NCBI RefSeq assembly: GCF_030816615.1
Contig: NZ_JAUSYD010000001.1
Span: 5,912,501-5,976,500, forward strand
From: Streptomyces sp. B1I3
GTDB taxonomy: Bacteria; Actinomycetota; Actinomycetes; Streptomycetales; Streptomycetaceae
Direction: 5' to 3'
DNA: 64,000 nucleotides
Shown here: positions 7,754 to 16,187 of the stretch, one piece after another
Numbering within the stretch: the first letter of the stretch is position 1
How the letters are laid out: each line of letters begins with the position of its first letter
The notes under the pieces: generated by a model
What the model was told of the DNA's origin: nothing
The model's input: the letters and a program-made list of their open reading frames with translations, nothing else
Database searches by the model: none
Position numbers and translations under genes: made by a program

Positions 7754-10700
7754 TTACCGCTCCGACTTGCGCAGACGGAACGTGAGGGCCAGGCCCTCGT
7801 CCTCGAAGGGCGTGCCGTACGTGTCGTCCGCCTCGCCCTGCGCGTAGTCCACGGCCAGGACCTCGTCCGTGATGAGGGACGCGTGCGCGGTCAGGGCCTC
7901 GGCCGTCGCGGCGGAGGCCGAGGTCCAGCGGACGGCGATGCGGTCCGCCACGTCCAGGCCGCTGTTCTTGCGGGCCTCCTGGATCAGCCGGATCGCGTCA
8001 CGGGCCAGGCCCGCCGTCCGCAGCTCCGGGGTGAGCTCCAGGTCCAGAGCGACCGTCGCGCCCGAGTCGGACGCGACCGACCAGCCCTCGCGCGGGGTCT
8101 CCGTGATGATGACCTCGTCGGGGGCGAGAGCGATCCGCTCGCCGTCGACCTCGACCGACGCCGTGCCCTCGCGCAGCGCCAGGGAGAGCGCTGCGGCGTC
8201 CGCGTCCGCCACGGCCTTGGCCACTGCCTGGACGCCCTTGCCGAAGCGCTTGCCCAGCGCGCGGAAGTTCGCCTTGGCGGTGGTGTCGACCAGCGAGCCG
8301 CCGACCTCCGAGAGCGAGGCCAGGGAGGCGACGTTCAGCTCCTCCGTGATCTGGGCCCGCAGTTCGGGCGAGAGCGACTCGAAGCCCGAGGCCGCGACCA
8401 GGGCCCGTGACAGGGGCTGGCGGGTCTTGACGCCCGACTCGGCGCGGGTGGCCCGGCCGAGCTCGACCAGGCGGCGCACCAGCGCCATCTGCGTGGACAG
8501 CGCCGGGTCGACGGACGCCGGGTCCGCCTTCGGCCAGGAGGAGAGGTGGACCGACTCCGGGGCGTCCGGAGTGACCGGGACGATCAGGTCCTGCCAGACC
8601 CGCTCGGTGATGAACGGCGTCAGCGGGGCCATCAGGCGGGTGACGGTCTCCACGACCTCGTGCAGGGTGCGCAGCGCCGCCTTGTCGCCCTGCCAGAAGC
8701 GGCGGCGGGAGCGGCGTACGTACCAGTTGGACAGATCGTCGACGAACGCCGAGAGCAGCTTGCCTGCGCGCTGCGTGTCGTATCCCTCCAGCGCCTGGGT
8801 GACCTGGTCCACCAGGGTGCCCAGCTCGCCGAGCAGCCAGCGGTCCAGGACCGTGCGCTCCGCCGGCGCCGGGTCGGCCGCGGACGGCGCCCACTGCGAC
8901 GTGCGGGCGTACAGGGCCTGGAAGGCGACCGTGTTCCAGTACGTCAGCAGGGTCTTGCGGACGACCTCCTGGATCGTGCCGTGACCCACGCGGCGCGCCG
9001 CCCAGGGGGAGCCGCCCGCCGCCATGAACCAGCGGACCGCGTCGGCGCCGTGCTGGTCCATCAGCGGGATCGGCTGGAGGATGTTGCCCAGGTGCTTGGA
9101 CATCTTCCGGCCGTCCTCGGCGAGGATGTGGCCCAGGCACACGACGTTCTCGTAGCTCGACTTGTCGAAGACGAGTGTGCCCACGGCCATCAGCGTGTAG
9201 AACCAGCCGCGGGTCTGGTCGATGGCCTCCGAGATGAACTGCGCCGGGTAGCGGCTCTCGAAGATCTCCTTGTTCTTGTACGGGTAGCCCCACTGCGCGA
9301 ACGGCATCGAACCCGAGTCGTACCAGGCGTCGATGACCTCGGGGACGCGGTACGCCTCCAGCTGGCAGTTCTCCTGGGTGCAGGTGAACGTGATCTCGTC
9401 GATGAAGGGGCGGTGCGGGTCCAGCTCCGACTGGTCGGTGCCGGTGAGCTCGGAGAGTTCGGCGCGGGAGCCGACGCAGGTGAGGTGGTCGTCCTCGCAG
9501 CGCCAGATGGGCAGCGGGGTGCCCCAGTAGCGGTTGCGGGACAGCGCCCAGTCGACGTTGTTGTTCAGCCAGTCGCCGAAACGGCCGTTCTTGACCGAGT
9601 CCGGGAACCAGTTGGTCTTCTCGTTCTCCTGGAGCATCCGGTCCTTGACGGCGGTCGTACGGATGTACCAGGACGGCTGGGCGTAGTACAGAAGCGCGGT
9701 GTGGCAGCGCCAGCAGTGCGGGTAGCTGTGCTCGTACGGGACGTGCCGGAAGAGCTTGCCGCGCGCGTCCAGGTCCTCGGTGAGGGCCTCGTCGGCCTTC
9801 TTGAAGAAGACGCCGCCGACCAGCGGGAGGTCCTCCTCGAAGGTGCCGTCGGGGCGGACCGGGTTCACGACCGGGAGGCCGTAGGAGCGGCAGACGAGGA
9901 GGTCGTCGGCGCCGAAGGCGGGGGACTGGTGGACCAGGCCCGTACCGTCCTCGGTCGTGACGTACTCGGCGTTGACGACGTAGTGCGCCTCGGCGGGGAA
10001 CTCCACGAGCTGGAACGGGCGCTCGTACGTCCAGCGCTCCATCTCCCGGCCGGTGAAGGTCCGGCCGGTGGGCTCCCAGCCCTCGCCGAGCGCCTTCCCG
10101 AGCAGGGGCTGGGCCACGACGAGCTTCTCCTCGCCGTTCGACGCCACGACGTAGGTGACGTCCGGGTGCGCCGCGACGGCCGTGTTGGAGACCAGGGTCC
10201 ACGGCGTCGTCGTCCAGACGAGCAGCGCGGCCTCGCCGGCCAGCGGGCCGCTCGTCAGGGGGAAGCGGACGAAGACGGAGGGGTCGACGACCGTCTCGTA
10301 GCCCTGGGCCAGCTCGTGGTCCGAGAGGCCGGTGCCGCATCGGGGGCACCAGGGGGCGACGCGGTGGTCCTGGACCAGCAGGTCCTTGTTGAAGATCTCC
10401 TTCAGGGACCACCACACGGAGTCGACGTACTCCGGGTCCATCGTGCGGTAGGCGTCGTCGAGGTCGACCCAGTAGCCCATGCGGGTCGTGAGCTCGGCGA
10501 ACGCGTCGGTGTGGCGGGTCACGGACTCACGGCACTTGGCGTTGAACTCCGCGATGCCGTACGCCTCGATGTCCTTCTTGCCGTTGAAGCCCAGCTCCTT
10601 CTCCACCGCGAGCTCGACCGGCAGGCCGTGGCAGTCCCAGCCGGCCTTGCGGCCGACGTGGTAGCCCTGCATCGTGCGGAAGCGCGGGAAGACGTCCTTG

Positions 10701-10903
10701 AAGACGCGGGCCTCGATGTGATGTGCCCCGGGCATGCCGTTGGCGGTGGGCGGGCCCTCGTAGAAGACCCATTCGGGGCGCCCCTCGGACTGCTGGAGGC
10801 TCTTGCCGAAGACCTTGCTGTCACGCCAGAAGTCGAGCACGGCGTGCTCGAGGGCGGGCAGGTCGACCTGGGCGGGTACCTGGCGGTACTGCGGCGATGT
10901 CAT
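7754..10903 (-). CDS. ileS: isoleucyl-tRNA synthetase
   Basis: Class I aminoacyl-tRNA synthetase of 1049 residues that charges tRNA-Ile. The HIGH-type motif is HHIEAR at residues 61-66 and the KMSKS-type loop is KMSKH at 600-604. A zinc-binding pair CPRC follows VAPW, the editing (CP1) domain contains WTTTPWTLVSN, and the anticodon-binding region follows WYVRRSRRRFW. Length and motifs fit the long, eukaryote-like IleRS class that in other bacteria is less sensitive to mupirocin; that trait is inference. ATG start at 10903 has CCGGAGGAAG eight bases upstream. Expression is very likely controlled by the T-box leader. Confidence 0.98.
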   Translation of the reverse strand: MTSPQYRQVPAQVDLPALEHAVLDFWRDSKVFGKSLQQSEGRPEWVFYEGPPTANGMPGAHHIEARVFKDVFPRFRTMQGYHVGRKAGWDCHGLPVELAVEKELGFNGKKDIEAYGIAEFNAKCRESVTRHTDAFAELTTRMGYWVDLDDAYRTMDPEYVDSVWWSLKEIFNKDLLVQDHRVAPWCPRCGTGLSDHELAQGYETVVDPSVFVRFPLTSGPLAGEAALLVWTTTPWTLVSNTAVAAHPDVTYVVASNGEEKLVVAQPLLGKALGEGWEPTGRTFTGREMERWTYERPFQLVEFPAEAHYVVNAEYVTTEDGTGLVHQSPAFGADDLLVCRSYGLPVVNPVRPDGTFEEDLPLVGGVFFKKADEALTEDLDARGKLFRHVPYEHSYPHCWRCHTALLYYAQPSWYIRTTAVKDRMLQENEKTNWFPDSVKNGRFGDWLNNNVDWALSRNRYWGTPLPIWRCEDDHLTCVGSRAELSELTGTDQSELDPHRPFIDEITFTCTQENCQLEAYRVPEVIDAWYDSGSMPFAQWGYPYKNKEIFESRYPAQFISEAIDQTRGWFYTLMAVGTLVFDKSSYENVVCLGHILAEDGRKMSKHLGNILQPIPLMDQHGADAVRWFMAAGGSPWAARRVGHGTIQEVVRKTLLTYWNTVAFQALYARTSQWAPSAADPAPAERTVLDRWLLGELGTLVDQVTQALEGYDTQRAGKLLSAFVDDLSNWYVRRSRRRFWQGDKAALRTLHEVVETVTRLMAPLTPFITERVWQDLIVPVTPDAPESVHLSSWPKADPASVDPALSTQMALVRRLVELGRATRAESGVKTRQPLSRALVAASGFESLSPELRAQITEELNVASLASLSEVGGSLVDTTAKANFRALGKRFGKGVQAVAKAVADADAAALSLALREGTASVEVDGERIALAPDEVIITETPREGWSVASDSGATVALDLELTPELRTAGLARDAIRLIQEARKNSGLDVADRIAVRWTSASAATAEALTAHASLITDEVLAVDYAQGEADDTYGTPFEDEGLALTFRLRKSER

Positions 10904-10910
10904 GTGCGGG

Positions 10911-11155
10911 CTTCCTCCGGCGGACGTCTTCCACTTCCGTCGGAGGGACGAGAACCGTCACCGGCTCCCGCGGTACCACCCTCCTTGGCCCCGGGCGCGT
11001 GCCCGTGGCCCCCTCATTGGGGTCGCGATGCCGGTTCTACTGGCCTTGCGGCGTTCTTCCGGCGGCTCCGGGGTGATCTTCACGGCGCGCTCGCCCCCGG
11101 GCTCCCACCGTCCCCGGGTCGCTCCTGGCTGCGTACGACGCTACTCGTCCCATCG
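10911..11155 (-). promoter_or_regulatory. T-box leader of ileS (translational type)
   Basis: On the minus strand the hallmark T-box sequence AGGGTGGTACCGCG is present (10969-10982 in window coordinates). Upstream lies a structured leader starting near GATGGGACGAGTAGCG, with a likely specifier loop TGAAGATCACC whose ATC (11075-11077) is an isoleucine codon. Downstream, CCTCCG at 10941-10946 can pair with CGGAGG at 10914-10919, which covers the ileS ribosome binding site. There is no T run, so control is probably at translation start, as known for actinobacterial ileS T-boxes: uncharged tRNA-Ile favours the open form. Confidence 0.9.
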
Positions 11156-11173
11156 ATGCCTCTCGCTGCGGCC

Positions 11174-11179
11174 AGTGTA
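11174..11179 (-). promoter_or_regulatory. possible -10 box for the ileS leader transcript
   Basis: On the minus strand TACACT lies about 20 bases before the first bases of the T-box leader, the right place for a -10 element. I see no good -35 hexamer at 17-19 bp. From here to the DksA-like gene start at 11444 no other gene is evident; an AT-richer patch at 11380-11428 may hold that gene's promoter. Confidence 0.3.
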
Positions 11180-11443
11180 CGGGCCCGTACGGGCGACGGC
11201 CGACCGGTTGATCCGCAGGGCGTCGAGTGACCCGAATGGCCAGGCGGGACCGACGGACTTCCGCAGGGCGGGCGGGAGCGGATTACCGCGCCGCGAGCTG
11301 GGCACAACGCTTGGAGGTGCGCCGATGTCCGGCCACGGGGAGGGGCGAACCGGCGGCGTGCCCCGTTGCCGCGGAGCTGAGGTCGATTTATCGTCCCAGC
11401 ACGATTCGCGTGCAAGATCACAATATGTGAAGGGGCCGCGGCC

Positions 11444-12364
11444 ATGGTGGCGAAGAAGACCGCCGTATCGAGAACGGCGTCCGCGAGATCCACGGTTGCG
11501 GCGGCCGGGGAGATGCCCGGGGAAGCGGGAAGGGAGGCCGTCACGGCTCCCCCCGGGGAGGCGGGCACGGAGAAGCCGGGCAGGGCGGCGACGGGGACGG
11601 CCGCGGAGGACACGGCGGGACATCCGCCGCACGAGCGGGAACCGGCCGAACAGGAACCGGCCGAACAGGAACCGGCCGAACAGGAACCGGCCGAACAGGA
11701 ACCGGCCGAACAGGAACCGGCCGAACAGGAACCGGCCGAACAGGAACCGGCGCACCACGCGCCGGCGAGGAAGAGCACGGCGAAGAAGAGCGCAGCCAGG
11801 AAGAAGCCGGTCAAGAAGGCTTCGAAGAAGGCCACGGGGGCGGCTCAGGCCGCCGAGCAGACAGGAGCCCACACGGTGGCAGCCAAGAAGAGTGCCGGCC
11901 GGACCACGACCGTCCCGGAGGACGGCGCGAGCGCGGTGCCGACGGCCCGCGCCGTCGCGACGCCTCCCGGGGAGCTGGCGGTCAGGCCGGGGGAGGACCC
12001 CTGGACTTCCGCGGAGGTCGCCGAGGCCCGCACGGAGCTGACCGGCGAGGTCGCACGCCTGCGCAGCGAGCTGGAGGCGTCCGGCGCGGCGCTGGCCGGG
12101 CTGATGCGGGACTCCGGCGACGGGGCAGGTGACGACGAGGCGGACACAGGCACGAAGAACATCACCCGCGAGCACGAGCTGTCCCTGGCGGCCCACGCCC
12201 AGGAGACTCTGGAACAGACCGAGCGTGCCCTGGCGAGGCTCGAGGCCGGGACCTACGGACTGTGCGAGGTCTGCGGCAAGCCGATCGGCAAGGCCCGTAT
12301 GCAGGCGTTCCCCCGGGCCACGCTCTGCGTGGAGGACAAGCAGAAGCAGGAGCGGCGGAGCTGA
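11444..12364 (+). CDS. DksA/TraR-type zinc-finger protein with lysine- and PAEQE-rich N-terminus
   Basis: A 306-residue protein of three parts. Residues about 1-65 are low-complexity; residues 66-100 are seven identical EPAEQ repeats; a Lys/Ala-rich histone-like stretch (KSTAKKSAARKKPVKK) follows. The C-terminal 120 residues resemble DksA/TraR regulators, with a coiled-coil-like segment and the finger CEVCGKPIGKARMQAFP then LCVEDK. DksA-type fingers usually have four Cys; here the fourth is Asp. DksA proteins bind the RNA polymerase secondary channel with or without ppGpp. The ATG at 11444 could be replaced by GTG at 11447. Role in transcription control is inference. Confidence 0.85.
   Translation: MVAKKTAVSRTASARSTVAAAGEMPGEAGREAVTAPPGEAGTEKPGRAATGTAAEDTAGHPPHEREPAEQEPAEQEPAEQEPAEQEPAEQEPAEQEPAEQEPAHHAPARKSTAKKSAARKKPVKKASKKATGAAQAAEQTGAHTVAAKKSAGRTTTVPEDGASAVPTARAVATPPGELAVRPGEDPWTSAEVAEARTELTGEVARLRSELEASGAALAGLMRDSGDGAGDDEADTGTKNITREHELSLAAHAQETLEQTERALARLEAGTYGLCEVCGKPIGKARMQAFPRATLCVEDKQKQERRS
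11639..11743 (+). repeat. seven perfect tandem copies of a 15-bp unit
   Basis: GAACCGGCCGAACAG repeats seven times without a single mismatch, followed by half a further copy. It lies in frame within the DksA-like gene and codes EPAEQ. Identity at silent positions shows recent expansion or gene conversion, so copy number probably varies between strains without breaking the frame. Confidence 0.97.
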
Positions 12365-12421
12365 CCCACCGGGTGTGTCGTACCCTCGTCCTCAGTCAGG
12401 CACCTAGGTTGAGGGACTCAC

Positions 12422-13030
12422 GTGGCAGAGGCGGAGCGCATCATCGGTACGCCGGACATCCCCGATGCCGAGGGGGCTGACGGGGCGGAGTCCCAGCAGT
12501 CCTCCCAGGACACGGACCGGGCCGACGGCACAGGTGGTGGCCGGGGCAGGAAGAAGATCCTCGTCCTCCTGGTCGTGGCCGTCCTGGCCTACCTCCTGGA
12601 CCTGGTCAGCAAGATGGTCGTGGTCGCGAAGCTGGAGCACGAGGAGCCCATCGAGATCTTCGGCGACTGGCTGAAGCTCGACGCCATCCGTAACGCGGGT
12701 GCCGCGTTCGGGTTCGGCGAGGCGTTCACGGTGATCTTCACGGTCATCGCAGCCGGCGTGATCGTCGTCATCGCGCGGCTCGCCCGCAAGCTCTACAGCC
12801 TGCCCTGGGCCATCGCCCTCGGCCTGCTGCTCGGAGGGGCGCTCGGCAACCTCACCGACCGCATCTTCCGCGCGCCCGGAGTGTTCGAAGGCGCGGTGGT
12901 GGACTTCATCGCCCCCGCGCACTTCGCCGTCTTCAATCTCGCCGACTCCGCGATCGTCTGCGGGGGGATCCTCATCGTGATCCTCTCCTTCAAGGGCCTG
13001 GACCCCGACGGCACCGTGCACAAGGATTAG
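12422..13030 (+). CDS. lspA: lipoprotein signal peptidase (signal peptidase II)
   Basis: Membrane aspartyl protease that removes the signal peptide from diacylglyceryl-modified prolipoproteins. It has 202 residues with an acidic cytoplasmic N-terminal extension of about 42 residues, longer than in E. coli but usual for Streptomyces, and four membrane spans. The catalytic aspartates are Asp146 in GNLTDRIFR and Asp175 in FNLADSAI. GTG start at 12422. It works after Lgt, encoded at the other end of this window. The next gene, an RluA-type synthase, starts 23 bases downstream, a common pairing. Confidence 0.96.
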   Translation: MAEAERIIGTPDIPDAEGADGAESQQSSQDTDRADGTGGGRGRKKILVLLVVAVLAYLLDLVSKMVVVAKLEHEEPIEIFGDWLKLDAIRNAGAAFGFGEAFTVIFTVIAAGVIVVIARLARKLYSLPWAIALGLLLGGALGNLTDRIFRAPGVFEGAVVDFIAPAHFAVFNLADSAIVCGGILIVILSFKGLDPDGTVHKD

Positions 13031-13053
13031 CGGCCGCAAGGCATACTCGACAG

Positions 13054-13995
13054 GTGAGTACGTATCCCGAGGTCCGCACCCTGCCCGTTCCCGACGGCCT
13101 GGAGGGCGAGCGCGTCGACGCCGCCATCTCCCGGATGTTCGGTTTCTCCCGCACCAAGGCCGCCGAGCTGGCGGCTGCCGGGAAGGTCCAGGTGGACGGT
13201 GCGGTGGCCGGGAAGTCGGAGCGGGTGCACGGCGGTGCCTGGATGGAAGTGGAGATGCCGCAGGCACCCGCTCCTGTCCAGATCGTCGCCGAGCCCGTCG
13301 AGGGCATGGAGATCGTGCACGACGACGACGACATCGTCGTCATCATGAAGCCGGTCGGCGTCGCCGCCCACCCCAGCCCGGGATGGTCCGGGACCACCGT
13401 CATCGGCGGCCTCGCGGCGGCCGGCTACCGGATCTCGACCTCGGGCGCAGCGGAGCGCCAGGGCATCGTGCACCGGCTGGACGTCGGCACCTCCGGCCTG
13501 ATGGTCGTCGCCAAGTCCGAGCGGGCCTACACGCTGCTCAAGGCCCAGTTCCGGGACCGCGTGGTCGAGAAGAAGTACCACGCGCTGGTCCAGGGCCACC
13601 CGGACCCGATGAGCGGCACCATCGACGCCCCCATCGGGCGCCACCCCCAGCACGACTACAAGTGGGCCGTCACCGCCGAGGGCAAGCCCTCCGTGACGCA
13701 CTACGACCTCATCGAGGCCTACCGTGCGGCCAGCCTGCTCGACATCAAACTGGAGACGGGCCGCACTCACCAGATCCGGGTGCACATGGCCGCCCACCGT
13801 CACCCCTGCGCGGGCGACCTGACCTACGGCGCGGACCCGACGATGGCCAAGCGCCTCGGCCTGACCAGGCAGTGGCTGCACGCGGTCCGCCTCGGCTTCG
13901 AGCACCCCGCGGACGGTGGCTGGGTAGAGTTCTCCAGCACCTACCCCGAGGACCTCCAGCACGCCCTCGACACCATCGCGGCCGAGAGCGAATGA
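13054..13995 (+). CDS. RluA-family rRNA pseudouridine synthase (RluD-like)
   Basis: Converts uridine to pseudouridine in RNA, probably in 23S rRNA helix 69 if it matches RluD. The 313-residue protein has an N-terminal S4 RNA-binding domain (about residues 17-75) and a catalytic domain with the signature HRLDVGTSGLMV; Asp143 is the nucleophile. LETGRTHQIRVH and the TYGA segment complete the family pattern. GTG start at 13054. Its stop overlaps the start of the next gene (ATGA). Exact target sites cannot be told from sequence. Confidence 0.93.
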   Translation: MSTYPEVRTLPVPDGLEGERVDAAISRMFGFSRTKAAELAAAGKVQVDGAVAGKSERVHGGAWMEVEMPQAPAPVQIVAEPVEGMEIVHDDDDIVVIMKPVGVAAHPSPGWSGTTVIGGLAAAGYRISTSGAAERQGIVHRLDVGTSGLMVVAKSERAYTLLKAQFRDRVVEKKYHALVQGHPDPMSGTIDAPIGRHPQHDYKWAVTAEGKPSVTHYDLIEAYRAASLLDIKLETGRTHQIRVHMAAHRHPCAGDLTYGADPTMAKRLGLTRQWLHAVRLGFEHPADGGWVEFSSTYPEDLQHALDTIAAESE

Positions 13996-14468
13996 CCTCC
14001 GGTCCGGCCCCGTACAGCACGCGCCGGGCTGTCGGCGACAGCGATCTCGCGGCCTGCTTCCAGGTCCGCAAGGACGTCTTCGTCGGCGAACAGCAGGTGC
14101 CCGAGGAGATCGAGTACGACGCCCACGACGCCTCGGCCGTGCACGTCCTGGCCGTCGCCGCGGACGGCTCCGCGCTCGGCACGGGGCGGCTGCTGCACGG
14201 TGCGGCGGCGGCGGACAGGACCGGCGATGACCTCACCGTCGGCTCGCTCGGCAGGCTGGCCGTGATCTCCGGGGCCCGCGGCCTCGGAGTCGGGGCCGCG
14301 CTCGTCCGCGCCATCGAGCAGGAGGCGCGCGCACTGGGTCTGGCCGGCGTCGACCTGCACGCCCAGACACACGCACTCGGCTTCTACGAGCGGCTCGGCT
14401 ACGTGGCGTACGGCCCCGAGCTGCTGGACGCCGGGATGCCGCACCGGGCCATGCGCCGCGCACTGTGA
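13992..14468 (+). CDS. GNAT-family N-acetyltransferase
   Basis: A 158-residue GCN5-related acetyltransferase of the ElaA-like type. The early FQVRKDVFVGEQQVPEE and EYDAHD motifs mark this subgroup, and RLAVISGARGLGVGAALV is the acetyl-CoA pyrophosphate loop (Q/RxxGxG/A). The C-terminal HALGFYERLGYVAYG is typical. The ATG overlaps the preceding stop by four bases, so it is co-translated with the pseudouridine synthase. Substrate unknown; a small metabolite or a protein amine are both possible. Confidence 0.88.
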   Translation: MTSGPAPYSTRRAVGDSDLAACFQVRKDVFVGEQQVPEEIEYDAHDASAVHVLAVAADGSALGTGRLLHGAAAADRTGDDLTVGSLGRLAVISGARGLGVGAALVRAIEQEARALGLAGVDLHAQTHALGFYERLGYVAYGPELLDAGMPHRAMRRAL

Positions 14469-14582
14469 GCGTGCGTCGCACCGGGGGTCGTGCGGTCGGC
14501 GGACCCCGGCATGGCACGCTTGAGGGCCTGATCGGCTGATCACCGGGCCCCCCGGGTCCGGGCGCGCTGCGGAAGGCACATC

Positions 14583-16169
14583 GTGGACCAACTGGCACTG
14601 CTGCTCCTGCTCCTGCTCGGAGCGGTGGTCACGGTGCCACTGGGGGAGCGCCTGGGCCTGCCCGCCCCGGTCCTGATGACGCTCGCCGGTATCGGCATGG
14701 CGTTCGCCAGCTTCGTCCCCGACGTGGACATCCCGCCGGAGATCATCCTCCCCGCCCTGCTGCCCCCGCTCCTGTACGCCTCCGTGCAACGCACCTCGTG
14801 GAGGCAGTTCGCGGCCAACAGACGGCCCATCTTCCTGCTGGCGGTCGCCCTCGTCTTCGTCACGACAGCGGCCGTCGCCGCGGTCGCCGACGCGATCGTT
14901 CCCGGGCTGCCGATCGCCGCGGCCGTGGCCCTGGGCGCGCTCGTGGCCCCGCCCGACCCGGTCGCCGCGACGGCCGTGGCGGGCTCCGTCGGACTGCCGC
15001 GCAGGCTCGTGTCGATCCTGGAGGGCGAAGGGCTGTTCAACGACGTCACGGCCATCGTGCTCTACCACGTGGCGATCGCCGCCGCGGTGAGCGGGTCCTT
15101 CTCGCTGCCTGCCGCGTTCGGCCTGCTCATCCTGTCCGCCGTCGTCGCCGTGGTGGTGGGCCTGGTGCTCGGCTGGCTCACCATCAAACTGATGGGCCTC
15201 CTGGGTGACGCCACGCTCCAGGTCGGCCTGACGCTGCTCGTGCCGTTCGTGAGCTACGTGCTGGCCGAGGAGCTGATGGGATCGGGCGTGCTCGCCGTCC
15301 TCACCACGGCGCTCTTCCTCGCCGAGCACACGGCGGACGCCGACGACGTCCTCGGCCGCCTCACCGGCCGGTCCTTCTGGGAGATCGTCGACACGCTCGT
15401 CACCGGTGTGGCCTTCGGACTGATCGGCCTCGAACTCCACAGCGTCTTCGGCACCGCCGACGGACGCGAACTCCAGCTGCTCGGCTGGGGCCTCGCGATC
15501 GTCGTGGTCGTCGTCGGCGTGCGGCTCCTGTGGCTGCTTCCCGCGACCTGGCTGGCCAAGCGGCTGCACAACCGCCGCGACTACAGCGAGGAGATCCCCA
15601 CCAGCTGGCGGGAGACCGTCGTCATGTGGTGGGCCGGGATGCGCGGGGTGGCCTCGGTCGCGCTGGCCCTCGCCATCCCGCTGGAGACGGACGACGGCAA
15701 GCCGTTCCCCGGCCGGGACGAGATCGTCTTCATCGCCTTCGCCGTCATCATGGCCACCCTCGTCCTCCAGGGCCTGACCCTGCCGTGGCTCGTGCGCACT
15801 CTGGGGGTCCGGGCGGACACGCAGGCCGAACAGGCGCTGGAGCGCGATCTCGCGGTCCGGGCGGCCAAGGCGGCCAAGCAGCGGCTCAAGGAGGTCCAGG
15901 ACAGCGAGGACTTCCCCGAGGAGGTGCTGGAGCGGCTGCAGCGCGCGGCGTACGACATCGGGGCGCGGATCAGCCCCGACATGGTCGACGAGGAACGGCG
16001 CGAGGCCTACGCGAAGCGCGCCGAGCGGTTCAGGGCGGTCAGCCGGGTCCAGCGCGAGATGCTGTCGGCCGCCCGGCACGAGGTCCTGGCCGCACGCAAC
16101 GAGCCGGGATCGGACCCCGAGGTGGTGGACAGGGTCCTGCGGTACCTGGACGTGCGCAGCCTGCGCTGA
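14583..16169 (+). CDS. CPA1-family Na+/H+ antiporter
   Basis: Integral membrane monovalent cation:proton antiporter, 528 residues, with about 12 hydrophobic spans in the first 400 residues and a charged, helical cytoplasmic tail. The ion-site motif region APPDPVAATAV and EGEGLFNDVTAIVLY carry the conserved acidic residues of the NhaP/CPA1 fold. GTG start at 14583. It faces the minus-strand mscS-type gene only 18 bases away. Likely role: Na+ or K+ efflux and pH balance; the ion cannot be chosen from sequence. Confidence 0.92.
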   Translation: MDQLALLLLLLLGAVVTVPLGERLGLPAPVLMTLAGIGMAFASFVPDVDIPPEIILPALLPPLLYASVQRTSWRQFAANRRPIFLLAVALVFVTTAAVAAVADAIVPGLPIAAAVALGALVAPPDPVAATAVAGSVGLPRRLVSILEGEGLFNDVTAIVLYHVAIAAAVSGSFSLPAAFGLLILSAVVAVVVGLVLGWLTIKLMGLLGDATLQVGLTLLVPFVSYVLAEELMGSGVLAVLTTALFLAEHTADADDVLGRLTGRSFWEIVDTLVTGVAFGLIGLELHSVFGTADGRELQLLGWGLAIVVVVVGVRLLWLLPATWLAKRLHNRRDYSEEIPTSWRETVVMWWAGMRGVASVALALAIPLETDDGKPFPGRDEIVFIAFAVIMATLVLQGLTLPWLVRTLGVRADTQAEQALERDLAVRAAKAAKQRLKEVQDSEDFPEEVLERLQRAAYDIGARISPDMVDEERREAYAKRAERFRAVSRVQREMLSAARHEVLAARNEPGSDPEVVDRVLRYLDVRSLR

Positions 16170-16187
16170 GCCGCCCGCGCCGCGGTG

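Noticed and set aside
7392..7847. Possible small gene in the divIVA-ileS spacer
   Set aside because: No ribosome binding site, monotonous Gly/Arg/Val content, runs through the ileS terminator and into ileS.
8546..11230. Long plus-strand open frame (894 codons) opposite ileS
   Set aside because: It is antisense to the certain ileS gene and reflects GC third-position bias; the peptide is a run of Arg, Gly, Val and Leu with no domain, and it crosses the T-box.
11639..11743. Short CRISPR-like repeat array
   Set aside because: The units are contiguous with no spacers and lie in frame within a gene.
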